The notes: a model not told the origin generated them from the sequence alone. A DNA stretch of 64,000 bases from Symbiodinium natans (GCA_905221605.1 CAJNDS010002631.1:186001-250000), one strand, 5' to 3'; counted from the first letter of the stretch, positions 8,901 through 17,739 are shown. Translations and numbers: made by a program.

Positions 8901-11900
8901 CGTATGATGTCAAGCCGAAGATTAACTGGACATTGCTCAAGTCCCCAAGTATGTCCCAACACACCTTCCCAAACCTGCCCCCCCCCCCCCCCCAGGTTGC
9001 TCAGTAGTTTGGGAGTCTGGGCGACATCATGCAGCTTAGGGTTTAGGGTTTAGGGGTTTAGGGGTTAGGGGGTTAGGGTTTAGGGTTAGGGTGTGTAACG
9101 CTCAGTACATTCCGTCCTCCCGGAAGCCTTGAAACTCAGACCACAGGAACGACGTCAAGTTTGCATGGAAGGCGCGTGCTGAATTCAGGGGTTTTTTGTG
9201 CGCAGCCAAGTGGGCCCATGCTGTTTGGCAATTGTTTTGCAGCCAGTCCTGTTAGCCAACTACTGCGGGACCCAGGGTTTAGCTTTAAGCGTGCTGGCAG
9301 GCTCACCTTACACCTAGATGTGCAAATATCCCGCAACATACTGAACTGTTGAGCCTTGTTCCTGCTAAGTGTAGTGACTTTCGGATGCACATGGTCTGTT
9401 GGGCTCCCCGTCCGACACTGCGGAAGTTGGCGCCAGGTGCAGCGCGACGTTGCTGAGCGTGGCTGGACGGAGGAGCAGGTCCGACTTCTTTTTGTTGTGC
9501 AAGTCTGACTCTATGCAGAACACCGCGCCCAAGCCCGAGAGCATGTATGGCGTACATTCTGCAGTAAGGGACTTGGGGTTCAGGATTCTCGAGGCTGGAG
9601 GTCACATTTTGCCAAAACGGCTCAAGCGCCTTAGCTTGATTCCAAGTTTGGAATTCACACAGCTGCAATCACCCGGTGATTCCTCCCGTGCTCATCGTCA
9701 ACTACCTGCAGATGATCCTTACAGTGGCCAATCCAGATGATCCTTGGGGCCACCCTTTGGCCCTTAATCACCCCCACCCCTCATCGCTTCCTGGAATGCC
9801 AGCGGGTAAATTTCATGCACGCCGTATTAATATTATGAGCGTGAAATGTTTAATGGGGCGAAAGGGGCAGTTATTCAGTCACCAGTGCGTTCATTACATT
9901 CACTGCGCTTATAATATTAAAATCACATGCGCATTCGCTTGCCATTTGAATATTCATAAAGCGTGTGAATACAATGAACACAGGCCCAGAGAACTTACCT
10001 GTCATTCTGTTCACCCGTACCATCATGAGTCTTTCTGCGTGACAGGAACTCTCTTGACAAGGAACCCCCAGCCCCAGTAGCTTAGGGAGATCTTCTAATG
10101 AAGACTCTTGACTTCGCACCCAGTGATTCCTCCCGTGCACATCCTCCACTAGGCTTCACAAGCTTCAAGCATTCTGGTAGATTCGGACAACTCGTCTGCA
10201 AATTTTCGCTGCGAGAAGGCAATGTTGGAAGGCCTCAACACTTTTTAAAAGGTAGTCCAGGTCGCATTGGCCGATAGTGCGCGCCACTGCGGCCTGCGGG
10301 AACATAAGCCAGCCCCCCCCCCCCGCCCCCCTCCCCCTCTCTGTTCAATGGCCCCTCCCCCCCCCCCTACCCCCCCCCCTCCCCCCCCCTTTGTTCAAGG
10401 GGGGGGGGGGGGGGCCCCCCCCCCCCCTTGGTCAATAACAGTGTTCTTAATAGGGTTTCACTTGATTTTAATTAACGTTTTAATAGGACTTCTTTTGATT
10501 CTAATCGGGTTTTTGTTACTTTTGAAAGATTTCTAATAATATGAATGAGATTTTTATCCCTTCTAATAAGATTTGTATTAGGTTTAACGGGATTCGTATT
10601 GAAATAATAGAAATCCTTGTCGAATTAAGTTCAACTCCTATTACAATTGATTGAACTGCTATTAAAATTAGTAGAAGTCCGATTAGAAATGCTACGAAAA
10701 AAGAAGGCAAATAGAAATCTTGTTACATTAATAGAAATCCTCTTGAAATTAGAAGGATTCCGAATAAAAAGCAATAGGAATCCTACCAAACATGGCAGAG
10801 GAAATGTGGAATTGAGCATGGGGGGGGGGGGGGGGCCCCCCCTTTCTTTGTAGGGAGGGGGGGGGGGGGGGGGGGGAGGGGGAGGGGGGTTTGTTGGGTG
10901 AAGGGGGGGGGGGGGGGGGGGGAGGGGGGGGGGGGGGGGGGGGGGGGGTTGCCTTGAATATCCGCAGGCCTCTTTTTGACGCACTCTCCATTGGCCTCCA
11001 TCTTGTCCGATGTAGCCCGAAGTCAAAAATCTACATGACAGAAGATCGCCCTAAGCTACTGGGAGTGGGCACTCAAGGAAGCGATGAGGGATGGGGGCGA
11101 TTAAGGGCCAAAGGGTGGCCGCGCCAAGGATCATCTGGGTTGGCATCTGCAGGTAAAACCATCACCCTAAGATTGCGACGAGGTCCGCGAGGACATTGAG
11201 AAGCGTCTTCCAGACTTCTCCAAGTACGTGGACCCCCAGAAGGCAAGGGTCTTAGCGGTTTAGGTCCAGGGGTTGGCTCTGCAGATATGGAGGTTTACGC
11301 AAATAAGGGACCCCTATTAATCTAGACCCCAAAATAGTAGCATTCCCTTAGAATAAGGACAAGGTACCCCTAATTTCGGAAACCAACGACCCCAATAAGG
11401 TACCCCTAATTTCGGAAACCCCCATATGAACCCAGACGTGTTGTCACATCTGGAACCCGGCTAATGTGTAGGCTCTGTTTTGAATCTGACAATGAGGTCT
11501 ATCTGGTGCGAGGGCTTAGCAATTCAGAGTTTAGGTTGTCAAATTCACGAGCTCTCAGTGGGTAGACATGCGTTTTGGGATGCTGAAATGCCCTGAAGCC
11601 CCCTGCGAGAACTCAGCCCAACCTGTTTAAGCCCTAAGGTCCTGGGTCTTGGCATTCTGTTGCAGCTTTTTTTGACACATTCTTGGGAGACCTGTCGGCT
11701 AGCTGCAGCAGCTATTTAGGGTTTAGGGTTTAGGGTTGTAGGGCTTGGCAGAGCCAGAGCCAGAATCCTCAGAACAGAGTCTGTGCCAAGTTTTGCATCG
11801 CCTGACAAACAATATGAGACTTTCGATTTCAGGGTACCCCCGACGCTTCGCCTATCTGAGCCTTCCTGCGGACTTAGGCCAACGCCGATGTCGTGCTCCG

Positions 11901-14900
11901 TCCGGAATCCCAGTGGCGGAGACAGTGCATGCTCCACTGAAATGTCCGGATAAGGGATTTTGGCTAGATGCCCGAAAGGTTTCTCAGACCTTTCTTGCAC
12001 CCAGCCGATCGTCTTGAGGTCAGGTAGGGCCACGGGAGGCTTCCGCATGGTCCGGCTGCAGGTTGTACGTCCAGACCTTCGGCATAGGGCTTAGGGTTTT
12101 TTGATTGTTTTGGGTATAGGGTTGCGGGCCAGGACCTGAAACCAAACCTCAGACCCCTAAGATCCCCCAAGCCCCTGCCCCCCTCTCCCGAACAAAGCAT
12201 CGCCCTCTGAACTTACACTTTGAGAACCCAGGGCGTTGTTTGAGAATGGGCCCCCACTTACACGGGGCGGCATCATGAGTCTTGAGGCTACGAGCCCTCT
12301 GACAAGGGCCTGCCCTTCCTCAAGGCAAGGGTGGGTCTGCAGCCTTTGTTGCGGTTGCTTGAGATTGTATGCTACAATCGGCAAGGAGCTCTCTGAACCT
12401 CATAGGAGCCACAGGAAGCCGCCACCAAAGCCTCCCGAGACCATAATAGATAACTCTCAGCTCATTTGGAGGTTTACGATACTAGGGGGGGGGGGGGGGG
12501 TACCTTATTGGGGTCCTTGTGAAAAGGGGATCCTACTATTTGGGGGGGGGCTATCTTACGGCCTTAGGGCTCCCTTATTGGGGTCCTTAGTACAAGGGGA
12601 TCCTGCCATTTGGGGGGTCTACCTTAGGGCCCCCTTATGTTCGTATACCCCCCCCATGTTGCGCAGGTCAAGCTGATCCAGAAGAAGGACCTCGGGCTCG
12701 TGCAGTCCCTTCAGCTAGAATCCCCCCGGCACTTAGGTTCCTAAACCCTAAACCCTAAAGCTTAAACCCTAAACCCTGAACCCGAGGTTCCTAAACCCGA
12801 ATTGCGATTTCGGGGTTTCAGCGTTCAGGCTCAAGGCTTTGCATTTTTGGGGGCTCAGGGGTTTGAATCCTGAACCTTGGGCCGTTTTTGCCGCCTGGCC
12901 TTCAGAGTCAGCTCTTTTCTTCGAGGAAGCAGATCGAACTCTTAGGTATTCTGAGAACCCAGCTATGCCATGATAGCTGTTGAAGAAACTTATAGTCATG
13001 AGACCTTCCGAGTTGGATGTACCTATCCTGAATGCGGGTTGATGGGCCAACTCAGTCCGCAAGTAGCTCTTTGACTCGGAAGAGGGCATCCAGCATGCCA
13101 CCACATGTGGGCCCCCAAGCTCCAAGGTCAGATCACCAAAGCTTGAACCCTACTTATACACTGAGTTTTCTTGCGCTTGCCTGGAGGCGGTTGTTCTCGT
13201 TGCGGTGCAGAGGTCCTTGGGTCGTTTTGGGGGAGTCCCTGAACTCCCAAAATGTCTCTGGAACTCCACATGCTGTCTAGATGCCCCAAGATTGCGACTA
13301 CCATGGCAGGATGGCAAGTTCCCGATGGTCACCCTCAAGAAGGACCTGAGCCTGTCGGGCAGCGAGTCATGGGCCAAGTAGGGGCATGCTTGGGGTTTAG
13401 GGTTTAGGGTTCAGGGTTTGGGGCTTAGGGCTTGGGGTTAGGGGGAGCATGTTTTAGTGGCTGGCGCGAGTTCCTTGAGGCGTAGAAGGTTCCCGCAGAG
13501 CCCTAAACCAGGAAAACTTGGTCAATGCTAGGTTTTGCTTTTTGCCTTGGGCCCTGGCACTTGCCGAACGTCCAGGAGCTGAGATGCTACGAAAAGGTTT
13601 GCTGCACGTTCTCACGTTCTCAGGCCCCAAAGCTTGAAACAGAATCTCAGAATAAGTATGGAGCTCGCCTTACAGGTCGCAGTGTTGCACGGCCTCCAGT
13701 CAGCCCTGTTGGAAGTAAGAAACCTCACAAGGCACACTCTTTTGAGATGGGATTTCATGGATTTTTCTCATCATCTACTGCTTGAATTTTGTCAGTCTTC
13801 CTAGGGGAACCCCCACGCGAGACCTATGCATGGGGCTGCCCGGACTTTCAGGCCAGGAGCGGTCCTGAAGATGTATGACGACGAGTGGCGATTCGGCTGC
13901 ACATGTGCAGCGGGTGTAGCACGGTTTAGCCGGGCAAAGGATCAGCCGAAGGTGTTGAGGTCTCTCTGCAATCTGAAATCTGAGTGCTGCCGAGCGAAAA
14001 GAGGGAAGATAGCTCTGAGATGCTTGATGTTGTCTATCTGTGTCTATGATTGCCTCCTTTGTTATCTTCGCAAGGCTGATGATGTGCTGGCCGGTCCTGC
14101 TTTTGGTTAAGCGGTTTAGGCTTTGAGTTTCTCATGCTTTCAAGCTGTGATCTAGAGATATCTGTTCAGGAGGGTCCGAGCCTTCAGAGAAACATGAGCA
14201 TCAGTCTTCATTGCACTGGTTAGAGGTTCGTGGGTTGGAAAGGGGTTGGAAGTACCTTAGTTCTGCATGAGCTGGCTTCAGGGTTTAGGGCTGAGGGAAT
14301 CCTCAACAGTTTCCACGAGAGTTTCGTCCCATGAATGGATTCATGCTGGAAGGGGGCGGGGGGGGGGGGGGGGGGGGGGCGGGGGCCGCTGTGAATCGGT
14401 CTTGCGCTTGGACATGGTCTGCCGCGACGGTGCAAGGGCTTTCTCTCACTCAGACTGAGTGAGAGAAAGTCCTTGCACCGTCGCGGCAGAATATGAGGAG
14501 CTGGTCAGACAGCTTTTGCAACGCAAGGGGCGCCCAGTCCTTCTGGGGAGCCGACCTCCGCAAAACCTACTACAGAAGCTGAGGGCGTCGCGTGATCTAC
14601 GAGAAGCCCATCGCGTTGCCCCCGGACGTCGTTCTCATGTTGACAGCTCAAGGCATGGGAGAGGGCTCTGCATCCGTGAGTTTGCCCATCACTTGCGAGG
14701 GCCTCACCGCGCACCAGAACATCGAAGTTGCCAGGCTGCTGGAGCAGAGCTTGAGAGCCTGCAAGGTCATCAAGCTTTGGGAGCCGAATCAGGCTCAGAC
14801 AACTTTTCCTCGAATAGCAGTCAAGAAGGGCGAGGCAGTGTACCACTGCTACATAGACGTCTTTGCGGAGACATCGGGCCTTCTCACATGGAACAAGGAG

Positions 14901-16944
14901 TTTGTCGTGGACACAACATCTCTTCATCGAGGACAAGGATAGCAAACACACCAGCCAGTACTTCAAATCAGGGCGACTGGATGCTGGATACCCGGTCCTG
15001 GGATGAGCCCTTCGATTGGCGCGCCACACCCCCGCTACATGCTGAGCGTCGCAACCAGGTGCCCCTTGGGCCGAAGAGGCTGCTTCGCAACATGAAGCCC
15101 GTGAACTTCTCCGGGATGAGGACCCGCGAGCTGAAACAGCATTGCAGAAAGCAAGGATTCCGGCTCCTGTCTCGCCAGCACATGCCGGAAGCACTGAACC
15201 CGGGGCACTTCACACGCCACGATTACAGCGACAATCTGACAATCTGCACTCGTTTCTTCGGCCTGTGGGGCATCGGATCTGAGTTCGCCAGGGCCGGGAC
15301 TCGAAAACCTTGGCCCGATTGCGACTTGGACTTCCGGCACACTTGTGTGCCAGCAAGATGGAGGTCTCCATAACCGACACGGACAAGGAAAAAGGTCATC
15401 TTCAAGCTGGAGCTAACAGGGGCCGTTAAGCCGAAACGGGGGACCATTAAAGTCTCTTAACCTGTAGGTTCAAGGAGCAGCGCTTGCACCATCACTCCCA
15501 ACTCCTCAATTGGCCTGAACTAGCAGCATAAGTGCTACACGCCCCACCCTCCCCCCCCCTCCGCTAACATGATGCGGCTGAGTTCACATAAGAGCTGGCT
15601 CTCGTGTTGGGGTTTGGGCTGGAGGTTGAGTGTGGTGCTGTTGGGGTTCACGACTAGCACTCCTTACTTGCACGATAGGCGTTGTCCAGTATCCCAGCGC
15701 CGCATGTCCCTTAAATCTGGAGTCTGAGGACCTGGAGCAAATCCGTTCCAAATCCAGCAAACTTGTCAGCGAGGTTTGGCAATGACGTCACCGTCGTGGA
15801 GATGGATGGTGAGATCGACATGGACAACATGGAGAGCCAGCTGAAGGACTGTCCGGTATCGGTCCCCAAGCTACAAACACAAGCTACAAGGGCCCGACTT
15901 GATGGTCAGTGTCTGCAATCTGAGATTACAAGGAATATGAAGGCAACCGTGTTGCCTGAAAACTGCCAGGCATGTGTGGCGAACGGCTAATCGGGGATTG
16001 CAGCGACTAGGACACTACATGGACAACAGCAATGATGTTGGTGCCATGTGGTGTACAACGAATGGTGGTCACGGCACAATGCAGTTAGGTAAATCTGGCG
16101 TTACAGAGTTGTATATATATATACATATACATCTACAGTGTATACAGCAAGGCGCACTGGCTCCCTGCTGACTGTTGAAATGCAGGCATGACATCAGATC
16201 GTCGTTTAACATCATCGTGCGGATGTGCCCCTCCCCCCCCCCCCCCCCCAAAAAAAAAAAAACACACACACACACACACTCTGACACACTGACTGCTTGA
16301 TGCCCTTGACTTCTGAACCCAAGCCCATGCCATGCAAAGCCTTGCAACCTTGAGGAGATTGAGGACAACCTCGAGGGCCTAGGAGCCAAGTCATCTGGCG
16401 AGCTCACGGAGGCCCTCAGGGGCTTGAGTGGCGATGTTTCGGGGGGGGGGGGGAGGGGTTCAGGGACTGGGGACTTACTTTCTTCTTTCTGAACGATGCG
16501 CGACGTAGAATTGGGGCATCTGCTCCGAAAGGACTTGCGCTCAACCCAAAAACACGACGCACGCGGATGTGAGGCGATGGTGGGCCTCAAGTCCTCTCCG
16601 GGCTCACAGAATGGCACTGGTCTCTTGCAGACGGTGATCGCCATGAAGGCCTTCATGGGTTTAGGGTTGAGGGTTTAGGGTTGTTACGGCGATGTCCATG
16701 GAACTTGGGAACCCAGACAGTCTGTTCTGAGCCGTGCCCGCTGGCTTATGTCGCGGTTCTTGTAAAGATGGGAATCCCTGGTAATGCACTTAACTTTCAG
16801 GACATAAGAACCCCAGAAGCCCTGTGTCTTGAGGTGCGTGAGATCTACGAGAAGATTACCGGCAAGGAGCTCCTTGCACTCGCGGGTGGTTCGTTTAGTG
16901 CTTCGGCTGTTTGGGGCTTGTGTTCGGAGACTGCGGTTCAGTAG
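5900..16944 (+). CDS. PRK: Phosphoribulokinase, plastid-targeted, 21 recognised exons (gene span)
   Basis: PRK phosphorylates ribulose 5-phosphate with ATP to ribulose 1,5-bisphosphate, the Calvin-cycle step that feeds Rubisco, in the plastid stroma. Compared with chloroplast PRK as I know it, the exons give in order: P-loop VAADSGCGKS; VICLDDYH with the catalytic Asp region; KPIYNHDTG; KVMVFEGLHPIYDE; LDLAIYIDI; KFAWKVQRDVAERG; RLPDFSKYVDPQK; VTVVEMDG; and SPGSQNGTGLLQTVIAMK. E1-E20 total 930 nt, 310 codons, with every junction in frame and no internal stop. The regulatory cysteines SGC and VIC, the light/thioredoxin pair in plants, are both present. The plant C-terminal CGRKLTC pair is absent. 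All acceptors are AG|G; donors are GC (11), GA (5) and GT (4). Coding density is about 10%. The final stop is less certain: the last exon stays open to TAG at 16,942. Confidence 0.93.
6080..6147 (-). repeat. Degenerate CCCTNAA array in PRK intron 1
   Basis: Units read CCCTCAA and CCCTGAA rather than CCCTAAA, so this is a mutated telomere-type array. Confidence 0.8.
6181..6234 (+). CDS. PRK: PRK exon E2
   Basis: Completes the P-loop as S-T-F-L-R-R and continues ILGALGTEVAPG. Acceptor TGAG|GTCC, GC donor. The loop between the two regulatory cysteines is about 7 residues shorter than in spinach. Confidence 0.92.
6268..6309 (+). repeat. TTTAGGG array in PRK intron 2
   Basis: Six perfect units. 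Confidence 0.95.
6583..6610 (+). CDS. PRK: PRK exon E3 (28 nt)
   Basis: Reads HTAIGDMMT. Acceptor TCTAG|GCAC and one of only four GT donors in the gene. Confidence 0.88.
6753..6852 (+). repeat. TTTAGGG array in PRK intron 3
   Basis: About 14 units with one TTAAGGG variant; ends about 25 bp before exon E4. Confidence 0.95.
6877..6924 (+). CDS. PRK: PRK exon E4, second regulatory Cys
   Basis: VICLDDYHTNDRAGRK matches the VICLDDFH block of chloroplast PRK. Acceptor CCCAG|GTG, GC donor. A telomere-type array ends about 25 bp upstream of the acceptor. Confidence 0.93.
7244..7275 (+). CDS. PRK: PRK exon E5 (32 nt)
   Basis: ATGLTALDARE corresponds to the LTALxPxE segment. Acceptor GAAG|GCA, GC donor. 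Confidence 0.87.
7789..7835 (+). CDS. PRK: PRK exon E6
   Basis: NDFALMGVQIEALKT corresponds to NDFDLMxEQxxALK of the family. Acceptor TGAAG|GAAC, GC donor. Confidence 0.9.
7914..7954 (+). repeat. TTTAGGG array in PRK intron 6
   Basis: About five units, one TTGAGGG. A CCCTAAA-orientation partner lies at 7734-7770 in intron 5. Confidence 0.9.
8204..8250 (+). CDS. PRK: PRK exon E7
   Basis: GKAVYKPIYNHDTGNK, the conserved KPIYNH block. Acceptor GTAAG|GCAAG, GA donor. Confidence 0.93.
8358..8429 (+). CDS. PRK: PRK exon E8, EGLHP motif
   Basis: DPPELIEPNKVMVFEGLHP and then IYDEK, the most diagnostic PRK block. Acceptor TGCAG|GAC, GC donor. Confidence 0.95.
8711..8751 (+). CDS. PRK: PRK exon E9
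   Basis: ARSQLDLAIYIDI matches LLDFSIYLDI. Acceptor GACAG|GCC, GA donor inside the following Val codon. Confidence 0.92.
8784..8905. mobile_element. MITE-like element in PRK intron 9
   Basis: Ends are inverted: TATGAAGTAGGGTTTATAT at the left matches, in reverse complement, ATATATACCCTACTTCGTA at the right. Two internal direct copies of TTGGTGAGTGTATATA. Single copy in the window. Confidence 0.75.
9037..9090 (+). repeat. TTTAGGG array, degenerate, PRK intron 9
   Basis: Units vary between TTTAGGG, TTTAGGGG and TTAGGGG. Confidence 0.85.
9147..9171 (+). CDS. PRK: PRK exon E10 (25 nt)
   Basis: NDVKFAWK matches the invariant VKFAWK. Acceptor CACAG|GAAC, GC donor. Confidence 0.93.
9437..9478 (+). 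CDS. PRK: PRK exon E11
   Basis: VQRDVAERGWTEEQ corresponds to the IQRDMAERG block. Acceptor GCCAG|GTG, GT donor. Confidence 0.93.
9702..11160. mobile_element. Foldback element in PRK intron 11
   Basis: Outer arms 9708-9793 and 11,076-11,153 are inverted copies (core GGCCACCCTTTGGCCCTTAA). Further inward the blocks 10,076-10,096/11,041-11,060 (AGTAGCTTAGGGAGATCTTC) and, weakly, 10,266-10,300/10,960-10,998 also pair. Inside these are a C-rich arm and a G-rich arm around an AT-rich core. The left arm carries about 280 extra bp (9796-10,075). No coding capacity was recognised, so any transposition would be non-autonomous. Confidence 0.75.
10313..10948. repeat. Homopolymer C/G arms around an AT-rich core
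   Basis: 10,313-10,432 is almost pure C with one G-run; 10,819-10,948 is almost pure G with one C-run; the two are inverted relative to each other. The core 10,440-10,800 is AT-rich with degenerate AATAGAAATCC-like motifs whose orientation flips near its middle. It is the inner part of the foldback. Confidence 0.8.
11183..11242 (+). CDS. PRK: PRK exon E12
   Basis: VREDIEKRLPDFSKYVDPQK matches ARKPDFDAYIDPQK. It follows a 1.7-kb intron that carries the foldback element. GC donor. Confidence 0.95.
11288..11424. mobile_element. MITE family 2 copy in PRK intron 12
   Basis: Termini TGGAGGTTTACG and GGAAACCCCCA are inverted, flanked on each side by TA (target-site duplication). The 3' half is internally duplicated (AAGGTACCCCTAATTTCGG twice). 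Confidence 0.8.
11878..11899 (+). CDS. PRK: PRK exon E13 (22 nt)
   Basis: ANADVVL plus the first base of an Arg codon. Acceptor TTAG|GCC, GT donor. Placed because it alone supplies the ADVV segment in the right phase between E12 and E14. Confidence 0.82.
12287..12324 (+). CDS. PRK: PRK exon E14
   Basis: YEPSDKGLPFLK after completion of the split Arg codon. Acceptor TTGAG|GCTAC, GC donor. Confidence 0.82.
12467..12656. mobile_element. MITE family 2 copy, expanded, PRK intron 14
   Basis: Starts TTTGGAGGTTTACGA and ends TTCGTATACCCCCCCCA. Contains two copies of the TATTGGGGTCCT unit, so it is longer than the other members. Confidence 0.7.
12667..12687 (+). CDS. PRK: PRK exon E15 (21 nt)
   Basis: Only seven codons, VKLIQKK, matching VRxIQKE of chloroplast PRK. 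Acceptor CGCAG|GTC, GA donor. Confidence 0.87.
12742..12781 (-). repeat. CCCTAAA array, PRK intron 15
   Basis: About five units, two variant. Confidence 0.85.
13310..13377 (+). CDS. PRK: PRK exon E16
   Basis: DGKFPMVTLKKDLSLSGSES and then WAK. It replaces the plant segment that contains CGRKLTC. Acceptor GGCAG|GAT, GT donor. Phase fits both neighbours. Confidence 0.83.
13393..13442 (+). repeat. Degenerate TTTAGGG array, PRK intron 16
   Basis: Mix of TTTAGGG, TTCAGGG and TTGGGG-like units. Confidence 0.8.
13852..13887 (+). CDS. PRK: PRK exon E17
   Basis: PGAVLKMYDDEW aligns with PGIKFSYGPDTF of spinach PRK. Acceptor TTCAG|GCCA, GC donor. Confidence 0.87.
14418..14490. repeat. Near-perfect hairpin in PRK intron 17
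   Basis: Arms 14,418-14,452 and 14,456-14,490 are 35 bp with a single mismatch, separated by GAC. The arm sequence begins TCTGCCGCGACGGTGCAAGG. It sits immediately upstream of the open-frame block at 14,493-15,460. Confidence 0.9.
14493..15460 (+). pseudogene. Decayed coding-like block inside PRK intron 17
   Basis: A plausible protein frame begins near 14,493 (MRSWSDSF), has an in-frame TGA at 14,580 and continues VIYEKPIALPPDVVLML and HQNIEVARLLEQSLRACK to a TAG at 14,940. Another frame is open for 304 codons over 14,459-15,373, and a third is open on the minus strand. The block has no telomere-type repeats, unlike most of the intron sequence. It looks like an intronless copy of another gene inserted here and losing its frame; family not recognised. 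A nested gene with real splice sites is possible. Confidence 0.4.
15774..15846 (+). CDS. PRK: PRK exon E18
   Basis: FGNDVTVVEMDGEIDMDNME and then SQLK, matching YGNEVTVVEMDG. Acceptor GCGAG|GTTT, GA donor. It follows the longest intron between recognised exons (1,886 nt). Confidence 0.94.
16088..16290. repeat. Simple-sequence tracts in PRK intron 18
   Basis: A TA-rich stretch near 16,110-16,130, then a C-run, A-run and (CA)n at 16,230-16,280. Confidence 0.85.
16355..16408 (+). CDS. PRK: PRK exon E19
   Basis: EIEDNLEGLGAKSSGELT corresponds to the ESHLSNLSTKFYGEVT block. Acceptor TTGAG|GAG. The GA donor after Thr is the choice that keeps phase with E20; coding sequence could run a few codons further. 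Confidence 0.85.
16574..16648 (+). CDS. PRK: PRK exon E20
   Basis: AMVGLKSSPGSQNGTGLLQT and then VIAMK, matching PGSNNGTGFFQTIIGLK. Acceptor TGAG|GCG, GC donor. A short telomere-type array follows within 12 bp. Confidence 0.93.
16834..16944 (+). CDS. PRK: PRK exon E21, C-terminus
   Basis: VREIYEKITGKELLAL corresponds to IRDLFEQL. The frame continues 20 residues to TAG at 16,942-16,944; a splice after GKE or GKELL to a further short exon cannot be excluded. Acceptor TTGAG|GTG. Confidence 0.82.
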   Translation: MREIYEKITGKELLALAGGSFSASAVWGLCSETAVQ

Positions 16945-17739
16945 GGGTGTTCGCTTGCAGGGTACCTAAGTGCTTGTACTTCCGGTAGCCAGCCGGAATA
17001 CCCTTGTCCCTGACGAATTTAAACCTTGCAAAGCTCGACAAACCTGATAGAACTCGAGTGTCTTGCAAATCGAAGCCTGGTTGATCCTTTCTGTACTTCC
17101 TTAAGCAAAAGTCAACCGTTGATAATGTGCAAGTTGTTGTTGTTTTATGGTCCTTGATTGCTCTACCTCTTTTCTAGACTAGAGAAGTTGCTGCTGAGAA
17201 ATTGAGATCCCATCTGAGATGCTTTAAGACTCGAACCCTAAGCCCAAATAGTCTGTGCTGGCTTGCACATGTAAACCCTGCAAATCCTAGTTTCCCGCAG
17301 CGCGAGGAAGCATGAGTATGCCAACCGCGACAAGTGACTCTAGAAATGGCAAGTGCAGTCAGGGCAGCCGTTTAGATTGTCGGCGCCTTGTTGGGTAGCG
17401 TTGTGAAGCACCAGCCGGCGAAAACAAGCATGATCACCACAAACACCTTGCGAAAGTCTCATGGGCCCTCACTTGTGCATTGCAAGTTGCAAGCTTTACC
17501 CGACAAGGCGCGGCAGTTCGATCATTATTTTCACAGGAGGTGCTGCGCGACTGTCGCGACTCTCACTCAACTAGTGTCGACAAGCCTATGCTTTAAGAAG
17601 CTCAACCTGAGCCATGGGTTCGGCCAGGCAGCTGCTACCTATGAGCAATCCATCCGTGAACTTAAGCCTAAAATCTTAGCCAGTTCAAAGTTCAAAGGTT
17701 TATCCTGGATGAACTGGAGCTGAACACACTCTATGCTGA
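16945..17739. other. Post-PRK region, no gene fixed
   Basis: Should hold the PRK 3' UTR. A KHEYANRDK segment after CCCGCAG at 17,300 is exon-like. A 111-codon frame at 17,388-17,723 has no recognisable family. No telomere-type arrays. Confidence 0.35.

Noticed and set aside
10267-11026. Poly-Pro and poly-Gly open frames
   Set aside because: They arise from the homopolymer C/G arms of the foldback element.
15718-15773. LESEDLEQIRSKSSKLVSE as a 5' extension of PRK exon E18
   Set aside because: Protein-like, but the PRK alignment and the phase with E17 require the acceptor at 15,773; no homologous segment is known to me at this place.
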